From assembly GCA_030916665.1 (NCBI GenBank), contig JAUPWC010000445.1, forward strand, positions 1-6,549: a DNA stretch of 6,549 nucleotides, written 5' to 3'. The DNA comes from Verrucomicrobiota bacterium (lineage in GTDB: Bacteria; Verrucomicrobiota; Verrucomicrobiia; Opitutales; Opitutaceae). Positions within the stretch are counted from its first letter, which is position 1; the number at the start of each line of letters is the position of its first letter. Below, piece by piece: positions 1 through 5,309 of the stretch. The position numbers and the translations under genes are program-made. The notes under the pieces are model-generated. The model was not told the DNA's origin, did no database searches, and saw only the letters and a list, made by a program, of their open reading frames with translations.

Positions 1-663
1 CGGTTCAGCCCCAGCCTGGTCAAGACCTATGAGAAGCTGAAGGCCGAGGCCGGCGACCGCTTCGAAGTCATCTTCATCAGCAGCGATCAGGACGAACGCG
101 GGCAGATCACCTACGCCAAGGAAGTCGGCATGCCCTGGCCGGTGGTGCGCTTCCCCGACGCGCAGCGCATCCGCGTCTTCGAGCAATGGCGCGCCCGCGG
201 CATCCCCAGCGTCGTGGTGGTGAACCGGGATGGCGACGCCCTGTTCCATTCCTACCAAGGGGAGAAATATCTCGGACCCGACGAGCCGCTCACCCGGTTC
301 ACCCAGTTGCTCCGGATGACCGGCGGACCGGGCGCGAACGCTCCGCGCCCCGCGCGGCATCGCCTGGCCATCGCCCAGCACCTGTTGAATCATCCGGGCG
401 ACGCCCCGACGCCCAAGCCCTACCTCGTCGGGCTGGATCGCGGCAAACTTCGCACCCTGCCCAGCGGCCGCATCGAGCTGAAGCTCACCATCAGCGCGCA
501 GGGCAAGGTGGACGACGTGGAGATTCTCACGCCCATGGAGGCAGTCATCAAGGATCAGCTCACCCGCACCATCACGGACAACTGGCTGTTCCTGCCGGCC
601 CTGAAATCCGGCCAGCCCCTCCCGTCCGTGGTCTTGGTGCCGATCGACTACGTGGCGTCCTGA
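1..663 (+). CDS. Thioredoxin-fold (nucleoredoxin/TlpA-like) protein with C-terminal TonB-C-like domain, 5' truncated
   Basis: The frame is open from base 1 to the TGA at 661-663, giving 220 visible residues; the start lies outside the window. Visible residues 1-105 fit the second half of a thioredoxin fold of the nucleoredoxin/tryparedoxin/TlpA kind: a helix beginning RFSPSLVKTYEKLK, the strand FEVIFISSDQD, the segment MPWPVVRFPD, and the cis-proline motif GIPSVVVVNRDG (Pro69). The redox CxxC motif would sit just before base 1, so catalytic competence cannot be judged. After a proline-rich linker, residues about 155-218 resemble a TonB C-terminal domain (ISAQGKVDDVEIL, then NWLFLPALKSGQPLPSVVLV). 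Family knowledge suggests an exported disulfide or redox role in the periplasm; the TonB-C-like tail suggests a protein-interaction module. The function of the fusion is inference. It converges on the DUF1080 gene, with 133 nt between the stops. Confidence 0.85.
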   Translation, partial: RFSPSLVKTYEKLKAEAGDRFEVIFISSDQDERGQITYAKEVGMPWPVVRFPDAQRIRVFEQWRARGIPSVVVVNRDGDALFHSYQGEKYLGPDEPLTRFTQLLRMTGGPGANAPRPARHRLAIAQHLLNHPGDAPTPKPYLVGLDRGKLRTLPSGRIELKLTISAQGKVDDVEILTPMEAVIKDQLTRTITDNWLFLPALKSGQPLPSVVLVPIDYVAS

Positions 664-710
664 AAGCGGCCAGAAAGGCTCAGGCTGCGGATGTTGATGC
701 GAGGCTGCCA

Positions 711-734
711 CCGTGCCGGGGAAGTTCGGCACGG
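711..734. terminator. Hairpin between convergent genes, possible weak bidirectional terminator
   Basis: A perfect 8-bp GC-rich stem (CCGTGCCG at 711-718, CGGCACGG at 727-734) encloses an 8-nt loop. It lies between the convergent stops at 663 and 797, where a shared terminator would be expected. Neither side carries a real T-run (gattct on the right), so termination strength is doubtful. Structure seen; role inferred. Confidence 0.4.
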
Positions 735-796
735 GATTCTGCAAACTCCGGCCGCCCCAACCGCGCAAGGTGGATTCAAGGCGGCGCGGCCGCGGC

Positions 797-1564
797 TCAG
801 GGCGCCAATTCCTGGAGCGTGACGTTGCGGTAGAAAATCTCGGCACCCTCGGCCTGCAGCAGGATGCGCCCGGCCGTCAGCGGCTCGTAGCTCCCGGAGG
901 CGGCGTTCCACCGCTCCATGTTGACGACCTCGTTCACCACCTTGCCGTTGAGCCGGTAAACCGCGGTCGGACCGTTGACCGTGATTTCCAGCTCGTTCCA
1001 GCCCGGGCGCTCCCAGCAGTAGCTGCGGCCGAAGCGGGCGTAGCGCGCGTCCTTGCCGCCGCGCGTCTCCGGCGCGCCGTCGGGGCCGTAGTTGCGCGAG
1101 TCCTTTCGCGTCTTCGTGGTGGTGCGCGTGCCGATCGTCCAGATGTCGCCGGTGTCGCCTTCCTGCACCTGGCACTCGACCCCGGCCGGCCAGATCCGGC
1201 CGAGCTCGTAGACATGAAACAAGATCCCGGAATCCCGCACGGAGTCGTGGCGCGGGGCGAAGCGCGTCGCGCCCCAGCGATACTCGAGCCGCAGCACGTA
1301 GCGGGAGTAATCGCGGCGTGTGACCAGGCCCGCGAAGGGCTGGGTCGTGCCCTCCGTTTGCGTCGGATAGACGTGGATCACCCCGTCCTCGTTGCGAAAC
1401 AGGCTGGCCGGCTCGGCGGCCGGTCCGGCCGCATCCACCCAGATTTCCCAGCCATCGAGATTGTTCCGGTTGAAGAGCGGTTGTGGTTCCGCCGCGGTCA
1501 GCGGGGCGAGCACGCCAAGGGCAAGGACGATGAGCACGGGGAGGCAAACGGGACCGGAGCGCAT
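797..1564 (-). CDS. Secreted DUF1080 (3-keto-disaccharide hydrolase-like) protein
   Basis: This is a 255-residue protein if it starts at the ATG at 1564. That start puts a signal peptide at the very N-terminus (MRSGPVCLPV, a leucine/valine-rich core, then PLTAAEP as cleavage region). In-frame upstream starts at 1594 (ATG) and 1609 (TTG) would only add a polar extension; no strong ribosome binding site separates the options. The body shows the family pattern of DUF1080 (PF06439, concanavalin-like jelly roll): LFNRNNLDGWEIW near the start, DGVIHV, DSGILFHV, ECQVQEGDTGDIW, GWNELEITVNG, VYRLNGKVVNE, and the closing GRILLQAEGAEIFYRNV. Relatives are abundant in Verrucomicrobiota, Planctomycetota and Bacteroidota; some act on 3-keto-glycosides and others are only glycan-binding-like. 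Export to the periplasm or outside is likely. The substrate cannot be read from the sequence. It is not obviously co-transcribed with the lipoprotein gene upstream, because the gap is about 180 nt. Confidence 0.9.
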   Translation of the reverse strand: MRSGPVCLPVLIVLALGVLAPLTAAEPQPLFNRNNLDGWEIWVDAAGPAAEPASLFRNEDGVIHVYPTQTEGTTQPFAGLVTRRDYSRYVLRLEYRWGATRFAPRHDSVRDSGILFHVYELGRIWPAGVECQVQEGDTGDIWTIGTRTTTKTRKDSRNYGPDGAPETRGGKDARYARFGRSYCWERPGWNELEITVNGPTAVYRLNGKVVNEVVNMERWNAASGSYEPLTAGRILLQAEGAEIFYRNVTLQELAP

Positions 1565-1626
1565 GATTTTTGGGGTGGAGGGGTTTCCTTTCATACCCCC
1601 CGGCCGCAAGCGGACAAGCCCCTAAA

Positions 1627-1638
1627 CGGTCCGGACCG
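1627..1638. promoter_or_regulatory. 12-nt perfect palindrome upstream of the DUF1080 gene
   Basis: The sequence CGGTCCGGACCG is fully self-complementary and lies 62 nt before the chosen ATG at 1564, in the gap to the upstream lipoprotein gene. Smaller GC-rich inverted repeats follow at about 1640-1672. It could be a regulator half-site pair or an RNA hairpin. I see no convincing -35/-10 pair around it, and such palindromes also arise by chance in GC-rich DNA. Confidence 0.2.
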
Positions 1639-1746
1639 CCCGCGGGCTGTTCAGCCGGGCCAAGGGGCCTTGCCAGGGTTGCCCTGATTTGACGGACCGT
1701 GGGCCGAGGCGCAAACCCGCGGGCGTCCGCATGAAGAGGCTCATCG

Positions 1747-2232
1747 TCAGGGGCGGGCCGCAGGGGGATTCAGGCCGGGTGCCAAGCCTGACACCTGCTC
1801 CGGACTCAACCGCGTTACAGTCAGCAGGGCGAAGACCTTGCGGTTTGCGGTGACGAACACCTTGACCGCACCCTCCATGTCCGGCGCGACGAAAGCCTTC
1901 TCATAGCGGATCGTCTTTCCGGGGTTCACCCTCACATACTGCAGGCCGTCGCATGACGAGCTCCAGCTCTCCGACGTGGTGTTGGCCGTCTCGAACCCGA
2001 AAAAGATTTCCCGCTGCCGGGGAATCCAAAGCACCCGCTTGCCGGTGTTCTTGAACTCAATCGTCGCGGACACCTCTTCTGCGGGATGCACGCTGTCCCG
2101 GTCCAGGGTCAGCCGCAGCTCATAAGGCCCGTCGAGCGGCTTGACCGCCATGTTCCCACTCAGCACCAACGCCGCCGGACACCCGCCAAGGAGCAGGCCC
2201 GAGACCAACCCGAGTTTCCAAAACAGTTTCAT
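1747..2232 (-). CDS. Small putative lipoprotein with Ig-like (BsuPI-like) beta-sandwich, unknown function
   Basis: I chose the ATG at 2232, giving 161 residues, because it opens with a lipoprotein signal: MKLFWKLGLV, a hydrophobic stretch, then LLLGGC with Cys18 as lipidation site. The open frame extends upstream to a GTG at 2337, but that would bury the signal behind 35 polar residues. After the Cys, residues 37-140 read as alternating beta strands (YELRLTLDRDSVHPAEEVSATIEFKN, then RVLWIPR, then ending KVFVTANRKVFALLTVTR). The pattern of strand, P-x-E-x-V, strand and FKNTG resembles Ig-like domains such as BsuPI; this is a fold-level guess only. Cys94 is the only other cysteine. No Shine-Dalgarno sequence is evident. 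It is probably anchored in a membrane facing the periplasm. The frame and signal support a real gene; the role is unknown. Confidence 0.7.
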   Translation of the reverse strand: MKLFWKLGLVSGLLLGGCPAALVLSGNMAVKPLDGPYELRLTLDRDSVHPAEEVSATIEFKNTGKRVLWIPRQREIFFGFETANTTSESWSSSCDGLQYVRVNPGKTIRYEKAFVAPDMEGAVKVFVTANRKVFALLTVTRLSPEQVSGLAPGLNPPAARP

Positions 2233-2338
2233 GTCCGGCTGAAGGAATCCATACGCGAGAGCCGACCCGCCCGCCAGCCCGGATTCAGAGGACGTTCCGA
2301 CGGAAGACCGGGCCTTACCTTTTGCCTCGCGACTCACT

Positions 2339-2349
2339 TTACGGCGTAA
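2339..2349. promoter_or_regulatory. TTACGGCGTAA inverted repeat upstream of the lipoprotein gene
   Basis: An 11-nt odd palindrome (TTACG, one spacer base, CGTAA) lies about 107 nt upstream of the chosen lipoprotein start. The symmetry is directly visible. A role as operator is only inferred, and no promoter boxes are clear beside it. The rest of 2350-2495 holds a locally AT-rich patch at 2434-2449 and no gene that I can support. Confidence 0.15.
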
Positions 2350-2495
2350 GGGCGGAGTTGGAGGACAAGCTCAAAACGTCAGATCACGATTCTTGCTGGG
2401 AAACTCCTTCCTAGCCGCCCTCCGCTCCCTCCCTTTTTCAAATTTTCGCTGATCGTTGCTGGTCAGAAATCCTGAGACCAAACCCCGCTGTCAGA

Positions 2496-2687
2496 TCAAA
2501 GCAGCCCAAGCTGCTTCTTCGCCTGCGCCCAGGGAATCAGCGGTTTTTTGCCATTCTCCGCGATGGCCTTGTCCAAGGCCCGGGCATCCTCCAAGTCCTC
2601 GACCCGCGCCCGCAGCTGCGCCAGCTCCGCGCTCATGCGCTTCAGCGACGGCTTGCTTTTGGCGGGACGTTTAATCGCGGTAGGCAT
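2496..2687 (-). CDS. RelB-like antitoxin of a toxin-antitoxin pair
   Basis: This is a 63-residue protein. The N-terminus is basic (MPTAIKRPAKSKPSLKR). Residues 18-45 form a likely amphipathic or coiled helix (MSAELAQLRARVEDLEDARAL). The C-terminus, AENGKKPLIPWAQAKKQLGL, closely matches the short tail typical of RelB/Phd-type antitoxins that accompany RelE/ParE toxins (pattern PxIPWxxxKxxLGL). Such proteins wrap the toxin and block it. The ATG at 2687 is supported by an AAGGA ribosome binding site at 2696-2700, 8 nt upstream and inside the toxin gene. The gene overlaps the toxin 3' end by 17 nt and is the second gene of the pair, so translation is likely coupled. No clear HTH or ribbon-helix-helix is visible, so how the operon is autoregulated is open. 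A 6-bp hairpin (2499-2516) sits over the last codons. Confidence 0.82.
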   Translation of the reverse strand: MPTAIKRPAKSKPSLKRMSAELAQLRARVEDLEDARALDKAIAENGKKPLIPWAQAKKQLGLL

Positions 2688-2922
2688 CTTTTCTGTCCTT
2701 CACCTGATGCACCATGATCAGGTCTTTTTCCAGTGCGAAGAGCACCCGGTAGTCGCCAACTCTCAGGCGGTATTTCCCCGCCTGCCCGGCCAGCTTCTTC
2801 ACGTCGCCCTGCAAATCCTCCTGGAGCGCATCGAGCCGGAAGCCGATCCGCCGTCGTGCCTCCTTGGGCAAAGCCCGCAGCTGGTCCAAGGCCTCCTCAC
2901 TGATCTCCAGCCGATAATTCAC
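2671..2922 (-). CDS. RelE/ParE-family toxin
   Basis: The protein has 83 residues, the normal size for this superfamily. It starts at a GTG (2922); a stop lies in frame a short way upstream and no in-frame ATG intervenes, so this is the best start. The order of elements is typical: strand NYRLEISEEA, two helices (ALDQLRALPKEARRRIGFRLDAL), VKKLAG, then the core YRLRVGDYRVLFAL (Tyr51, Arg52, Arg54, Tyr58, Arg59) and the tail VHQVKDRKDAYRD (Arg77, Tyr81). In RelE enzymes, basic and tyrosine residues at these places cut mRNA in the ribosomal A site; in ParE they do not and gyrase is the target. This sequence looks more RelE-like, but the activity is not proven. It lies upstream of its antitoxin, the reverse of the classic relBE order. 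Confidence 0.88.
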   Translation of the reverse strand: MNYRLEISEEALDQLRALPKEARRRIGFRLDALQEDLQGDVKKLAGQAGKYRLRVGDYRVLFALEKDLIMVHQVKDRKDAYRD

Positions 2923-2942
2923 CCGCGAAGGCTGCCACCTTC

Positions 2943-2955
2943 TCGCTCGAAGCGA
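2943..2955. promoter_or_regulatory. Small inverted repeat upstream of the toxin-antitoxin operon
   Basis: TCGCT, then CGA, then AGCGA forms a 5-bp inverted repeat 21 nt before the toxin GTG. Its position fits an operator for antitoxin-mediated autoregulation, or an RNA hairpin near the ribosome binding site. It is short and could be chance. Confidence 0.2.
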
Positions 2956-3007
2956 AACAGGACAAACCGCCTGTAATCAGGTCCCGCCCACCCCGGGCTT
3001 GCGGTCT

Positions 3008-3040
3008 GGCCGACAGGGTCGGCCGTTGTTTGTTGATTTG
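3008..3040 (+). terminator. Terminator-like hairpin with T-rich tail, plus strand
   Basis: A 7-bp stem, GGCCGAC (3008-3014) with GTCGGCC (3018-3024), has a 3-nt loop and is followed by gttgtttgttgatttg, which is T-rich for this genome. This is the best intrinsic-terminator shape in the window. There is no plus-strand gene just upstream (the toxin gene is divergent from here), so if real it would end an unseen RNA, insulate the toxin operon region, or attenuate a long leader of the gene at 3321. Confidence 0.4.
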
Positions 3041-3320
3041 AATCCTTTCCAGCCCGGCAGCTGGAGCAGCCGGATGGTTTCAGCCTGCGGAAATTGATGT
3101 CCGTCCAATCAGGGGAATCCTAACACCACACCGCTTTCGGGCAAAGGCGGAGTTGCTTCGCCATCTCCGCCAAGCCTGCGTCGGAGACCCCTCCCTTGTC
3201 CAAAAGCGAGAGGGGCTTGGGATGAGACTGGGATTCCGATCCCGCGCTCGACTCCGGAGCAGAATCCCGCGACGGTGGACGACCACGCGCGCTGCGGCTC
3301 GCTTCCCCCCCTCAATCCCC

Positions 3321-3710
3321 ATGAAAATGCTTCGCCTCCTCTGCTCCTTCCTCGCCCTTGCCGCGGCGGTCTCCGCGCTCGCCGCCGATCCCACCGGCAC
3401 CTGGAAATGGACCACCCAGTCGCCCAACGGCGAAATCTCCACCACGCTCAAACTCGAGTCCAAGGACGGCAAGCTGACCGGCGCCTATTCCAACGCGTTT
3501 GGCGACACCGTCATCAGCGCCGTCTCCTTTCAGCAGGAAATCCTCGCGTTCGAAGTGGTGCGCGACCTCGGCGGCAACAAGTTCGTGGTCAAGTATCGCG
3601 GTAAGCTCGAAGGCGACACCATCAAGGGCACCCTTGAAGCGGCCGGCCCCGACGGCGGCGAGGCGATGAAGCTCGACTGGAACGCCACGCGCACGCCGAC
3701 CCAAGGCTAA
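3321..3710 (+). CDS. Small secreted protein, lipocalin-like beta pattern, unknown function
   Basis: This gene encodes 129 residues from the ATG at 3321. A second ATG two codons later (3327) is possible. The frame is open upstream to 3153, but the signal peptide MKMLRLLCSFLALAAAVSALAA then DPTG fixes the start here. Cleavage is likely near residue 22. The mature part begins DPTGTWKWT and continues with alternating strands (ISTTLKLESKDGKLTGAYSN, ILAFEVVRD, KFVVKYRGKLEGDTIKGTLEA). G-T-W near the start plus strands of the form L-x-G-x-x-x-G-x is common in small lipocalin-like exported proteins of Verrucomicrobiota and Planctomycetota that have no assigned role. No cysteine is present in the mature part and no catalytic motif is seen. 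No Shine-Dalgarno precedes it (caatcccc), which is not unusual in these phyla. It is probably monocistronic. Confidence 0.82.
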   Translation: MKMLRLLCSFLALAAAVSALAADPTGTWKWTTQSPNGEISTTLKLESKDGKLTGAYSNAFGDTVISAVSFQQEILAFEVVRDLGGNKFVVKYRGKLEGDTIKGTLEAAGPDGGEAMKLDWNATRTPTQG

Positions 3711-4242
3711 GGAGCCAGGGGCGAAAGGGCGGGGCTGCGGCCAGGGATGTCCGCCCGGGCCAACACCCTTCCCAGCAGTCCGGCACCTCGGGCCGCTTGA
3801 CCGGGCGCACGCGGCGTTCGCGGCGCTGATCGATCTCTTCCACCTCGGGCGTGGGGATGGGCATGAAGGCGTTGGGCATGACTGCGCCAAGATTTCCCCG
3901 TTCTCTGCGGCAGGGCCCTCAGGCTCCGCGTCCAACCCCTCGGCCCCCTCCATCTGCTGCAGGAGTTCGCCGGGCGTGTTCTCCGGGGCCTCCGCGTTTG
4001 GAGGACCTTTTGTTTGTCCGGATCGCGGTGAGGATCGCCAGCATGCAGGCTCCTGCAGCTTGCGGCGCGGCCGTGCACGCATCCTGCGCCCGCGGGTTGC
4101 TGACGCGGCTGCATTTACCCGGAACGAGGCTGTTCCGCTCCAGTTGGAAAACGTCCGCGCGGACGAGCGCGTCTTTCATCCGGCTCACGGCCCGAACTTG
4201 GCAAGCAGTCGGGCGTGGGTCAGCACGCGCGAGCGCGCAGAC
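3711..4242. other. 530-bp region without a confident gene; possible decayed or frameshifted minus-strand gene
   Basis: Many frames are open on both strands, as usual in GC-rich DNA, and none is a recognisable protein. On the minus strand the most protein-like text moves between frames. From 4188 (GTG) or 4179 (ATG) there is MKDALVRADVFQLERN up to about 4010. In the next frame comes PPNAEAPENTPGELLQQMEG and following residues, to about 3893. Back in the first frame, from 3879, there is MPNAFMPIPTPEVEEIDQRR, then RPVKRPEVPDCWEGCWPG. The two shifts (+1, then -1) cancel and fall near short homopolymers (tttt at 4008-4011; tttcccc at 3893-3899). This could be a pseudogene following the motility genes, a gene with two base-calling errors, or coincidence. 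An imperfect GGGCGG/CCGCCC stem (3727-3732 with 3751-3756) follows the gene ending at 3710. Confidence 0.3.
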
Positions 4243-4259
4243 CCGCTGGCAACCAGCGG
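4226..4259 (-). terminator. Tandem GC-rich hairpins after the motility genes, possible terminator
   Basis: A 7-bp stem with a 3-nt loop (CCGCTGG at 4243-4249, CCAGCGG at 4253-4259) begins 1 nt after the stop of the small gene at 4261-4479. It is followed on the minus strand by a second short GC hairpin at 4226-4237. The position fits the end of the fliA-motA-motB transcript. There is no T-run, so it may stabilise the 3' end or need Rho to terminate. Confidence 0.45.
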
Positions 4260-4260
4260 C

Positions 4261-4479
4261 TCAGCCGCCGGCGGGATAGAGGCAATCAACCTCCACCTTT
4301 TCGCCGCAGGTGCAGGTGACGATGATGCGCACGATCTTGTCGCCTTCCTTCACGACATCCACGACGGGGCCCTCGGCGGCGGGGCGCACGGTGCCGTGGG
4401 CGGGAACGGGCCGGTGGACATGCGGGGCCCGCAGCGAGGAATCTTCATGGGGGCGACGGCCGGAGAGAAAGGGTTTCAT
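4261..4479 (-). CDS. 72-residue Cys-x-Cys protein coupled to motB, unknown function
   Basis: The ATG at 4479 lies 2 nt after the motB stop codon (4482-4484), so translation is probably coupled; no separate ribosome binding site is seen. Residues 1-37 are polar, rich in Pro, His and Arg (His11, 20, 22 and 28) and probably disordered. Residues 39-68 form a compact block of strands, VVDVVKEGDKIVRIIVTC, then TCGEKVEVDCLY, with cysteines at 56, 58 and 66. The pattern C-x-C-G-x6-C looks like a zinc knuckle or a metal or redox site on a beta hairpin. I do not recognise a named family. The sharp contrast between a loose N-terminus and an ordered C-terminus, the G/C-ending codons and the tight spacing all argue that it is real. 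Placement in the stator operon suggests a motility-related or regulatory role, but that is inference only. Confidence 0.72.
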   Translation of the reverse strand: MKPFLSGRRPHEDSSLRAPHVHRPVPAHGTVRPAAEGPVVDVVKEGDKIVRIIVTCTCGEKVEVDCLYPAGG

Positions 4480-4481
4480 GG

Positions 4482-5297
4482 TCAGGGAGTGAGGGCGGCG
4501 ACAGGTTTGGCGACGGGATCGACCGCGCCCGCGGGAACGGCGATCGACGGCAGCGCGGCACGGCCCTTGGTGCCCAGGGCGAGGCTGAGAGTGATACGCT
4601 GGTTCACCTCGGCGGCGGGATCTTCCTTGGGCAGCGGGCGCGTCGCCGCGTAGCCCGTGACGCGCTCGATCAGCTCGGGCTCAACGGCGTAAAGGACGAG
4701 CTTGCGCCGCGCGGCGTTGGCGCGATCGGAGGAGAGCTCCCAATCGGAGTAGTTTTCGTCGGCCAGCTGCAACCCGGCCTTCGTGTGGCCATCGATGGTG
4801 ACGCGGAAATGGTGCCGGTCGATGAGCCAGGCCAGCGACTGGATGAGATTGATGCCCCAGTCGGTGAACTCGGCGCTGTTCTCCTTGAAGAGCGGATTGG
4901 CGGAGCGGTCGAAGAGCGTCAGCCGCAGGCCGTCCGAAGTGACCTGGATGTCGATGGGCTTCTGGTCGAGCGTCTGGTCAAGGTGCAGCAGGCGGTAGAA
5001 GTCGGCGGCCACAGAGTTCAGAAAGCTGAGCTCGATCTGCTTGTCCTTGTCGGCGGACTTGCCCTTGCCGCTGGAGTCGTCTTCGGAACTGGAGCTGTTC
5101 TCGCTGCTCTGTTTGTTGAAGGGCATGACGCCGGAGTGGTCCTCCATGGGCGAACTGAAGGGGCTCTGGAAATACTTGGAGGTGGCGATCAGGATTTTTT
5201 TGTCCTGCGCCGAGATCCACAGCACCAAAAATAGCGCCATCATCGCGGTCATGAAATCCGCGAAAGCCACCTTCCATGCTCCTCCGTGTCCAGCCAT
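4482..5297 (-). CDS. motB: Flagellar motor stator protein MotB
   Basis: The protein has 271 residues. Residues 4-28, HGGAWKVAFADFMTAMMALF and onward, are the single membrane helix, with the ion-binding aspartate at Asp14 (Asp32 of E. coli MotB). A Ser/Asp/Lys-rich linker (residues 62-87) follows, then an OmpA-like peptidoglycan-binding domain: LRLTLFDRSANPLFKENSAE, the motif TIDGHT (Asp169 to Thr172), NYSDWELSSDRANAARRKL (182-200), VTGYAATRPLP, and VNQRITLSL. The C-terminal 25 residues are Ala/Pro/Val-rich. It pairs with MotA to form the stator that anchors to the cell wall and couples ion flow, most likely protons given the E. coli-like helix, to rotation. The ATG at 5297 is fixed because the motA stop TAG lies in the same frame 12 nt upstream, so the long basic N-terminal tail of E. 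coli MotB is absent here. Confidence 0.96.
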   Translation of the reverse strand: MAGHGGAWKVAFADFMTAMMALFLVLWISAQDKKILIATSKYFQSPFSSPMEDHSGVMPFNKQSSENSSSSEDDSSGKGKSADKDKQIELSFLNSVAADFYRLLHLDQTLDQKPIDIQVTSDGLRLTLFDRSANPLFKENSAEFTDWGINLIQSLAWLIDRHHFRVTIDGHTKAGLQLADENYSDWELSSDRANAARRKLVLYAVEPELIERVTGYAATRPLPKEDPAAEVNQRITLSLALGTKGRAALPSIAVPAGAVDPVAKPVAALTP

Positions 5298-5309
5298 GGG
5301 GCGGTTTCT

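Larger units (their letters stand above)
2923..3320. other. Gene-free, hairpin-rich spacer of about 400 bp
   Basis: No open frame here looks coding in its own right. The stretch holds several inverted repeats: 2943-2955; a terminator-like stem at 3008-3024; a 7-bp stem (GGCGGAG at 3146-3152, CTCCGCC at 3165-3171); a 6-bp stem (CCCCTC at 3188-3193, GAGGGG at 3210-3215); and a small GGGAT/ATCCC hairpin near 3231. Positions 3067-3099 resemble 667-699 near the left end. The dense short stems and the pattern of cctccc followed by gaggggcttgggatgag look like a worn dispersed intergenic repeat, but I have only one partial second copy to show for it. The promoter of the toxin operon and that of the gene at 3321 should both lie here; no boxes stand out. 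Confidence 0.5.

Noticed and set aside
648..1547. Second minus-strand frame through the DUF1080 gene
   Set aside because: It is Arg/Pro/Ala-rich with no family pattern; the DUF1080 frame explains the region.
713..1687. 324-codon open frame on the plus strand opposite the DUF1080 gene
   Set aside because: It is an antisense shadow of a well-supported gene. Long open antisense frames are expected at this GC content.
2056..2349. Plus-strand frame across 2086-2349 near the lipoprotein start
   Set aside because: It is antisense to the lipoprotein and its upstream region, has no signal or domain, and is not credible.
3312..4082. 256-codon minus-strand frame across 3312-4082
   Set aside because: Most of it is antisense to the secreted protein at 3321-3710. 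Only the piece before about 3893 looks protein-like and is treated in the frame-switch finding.
3976..4653. 225-codon plus-strand frame across 3976-4653
   Set aside because: It covers the small Cys gene and the end of motB antisense, has no recognisable motif, and is composed like a shadow frame.
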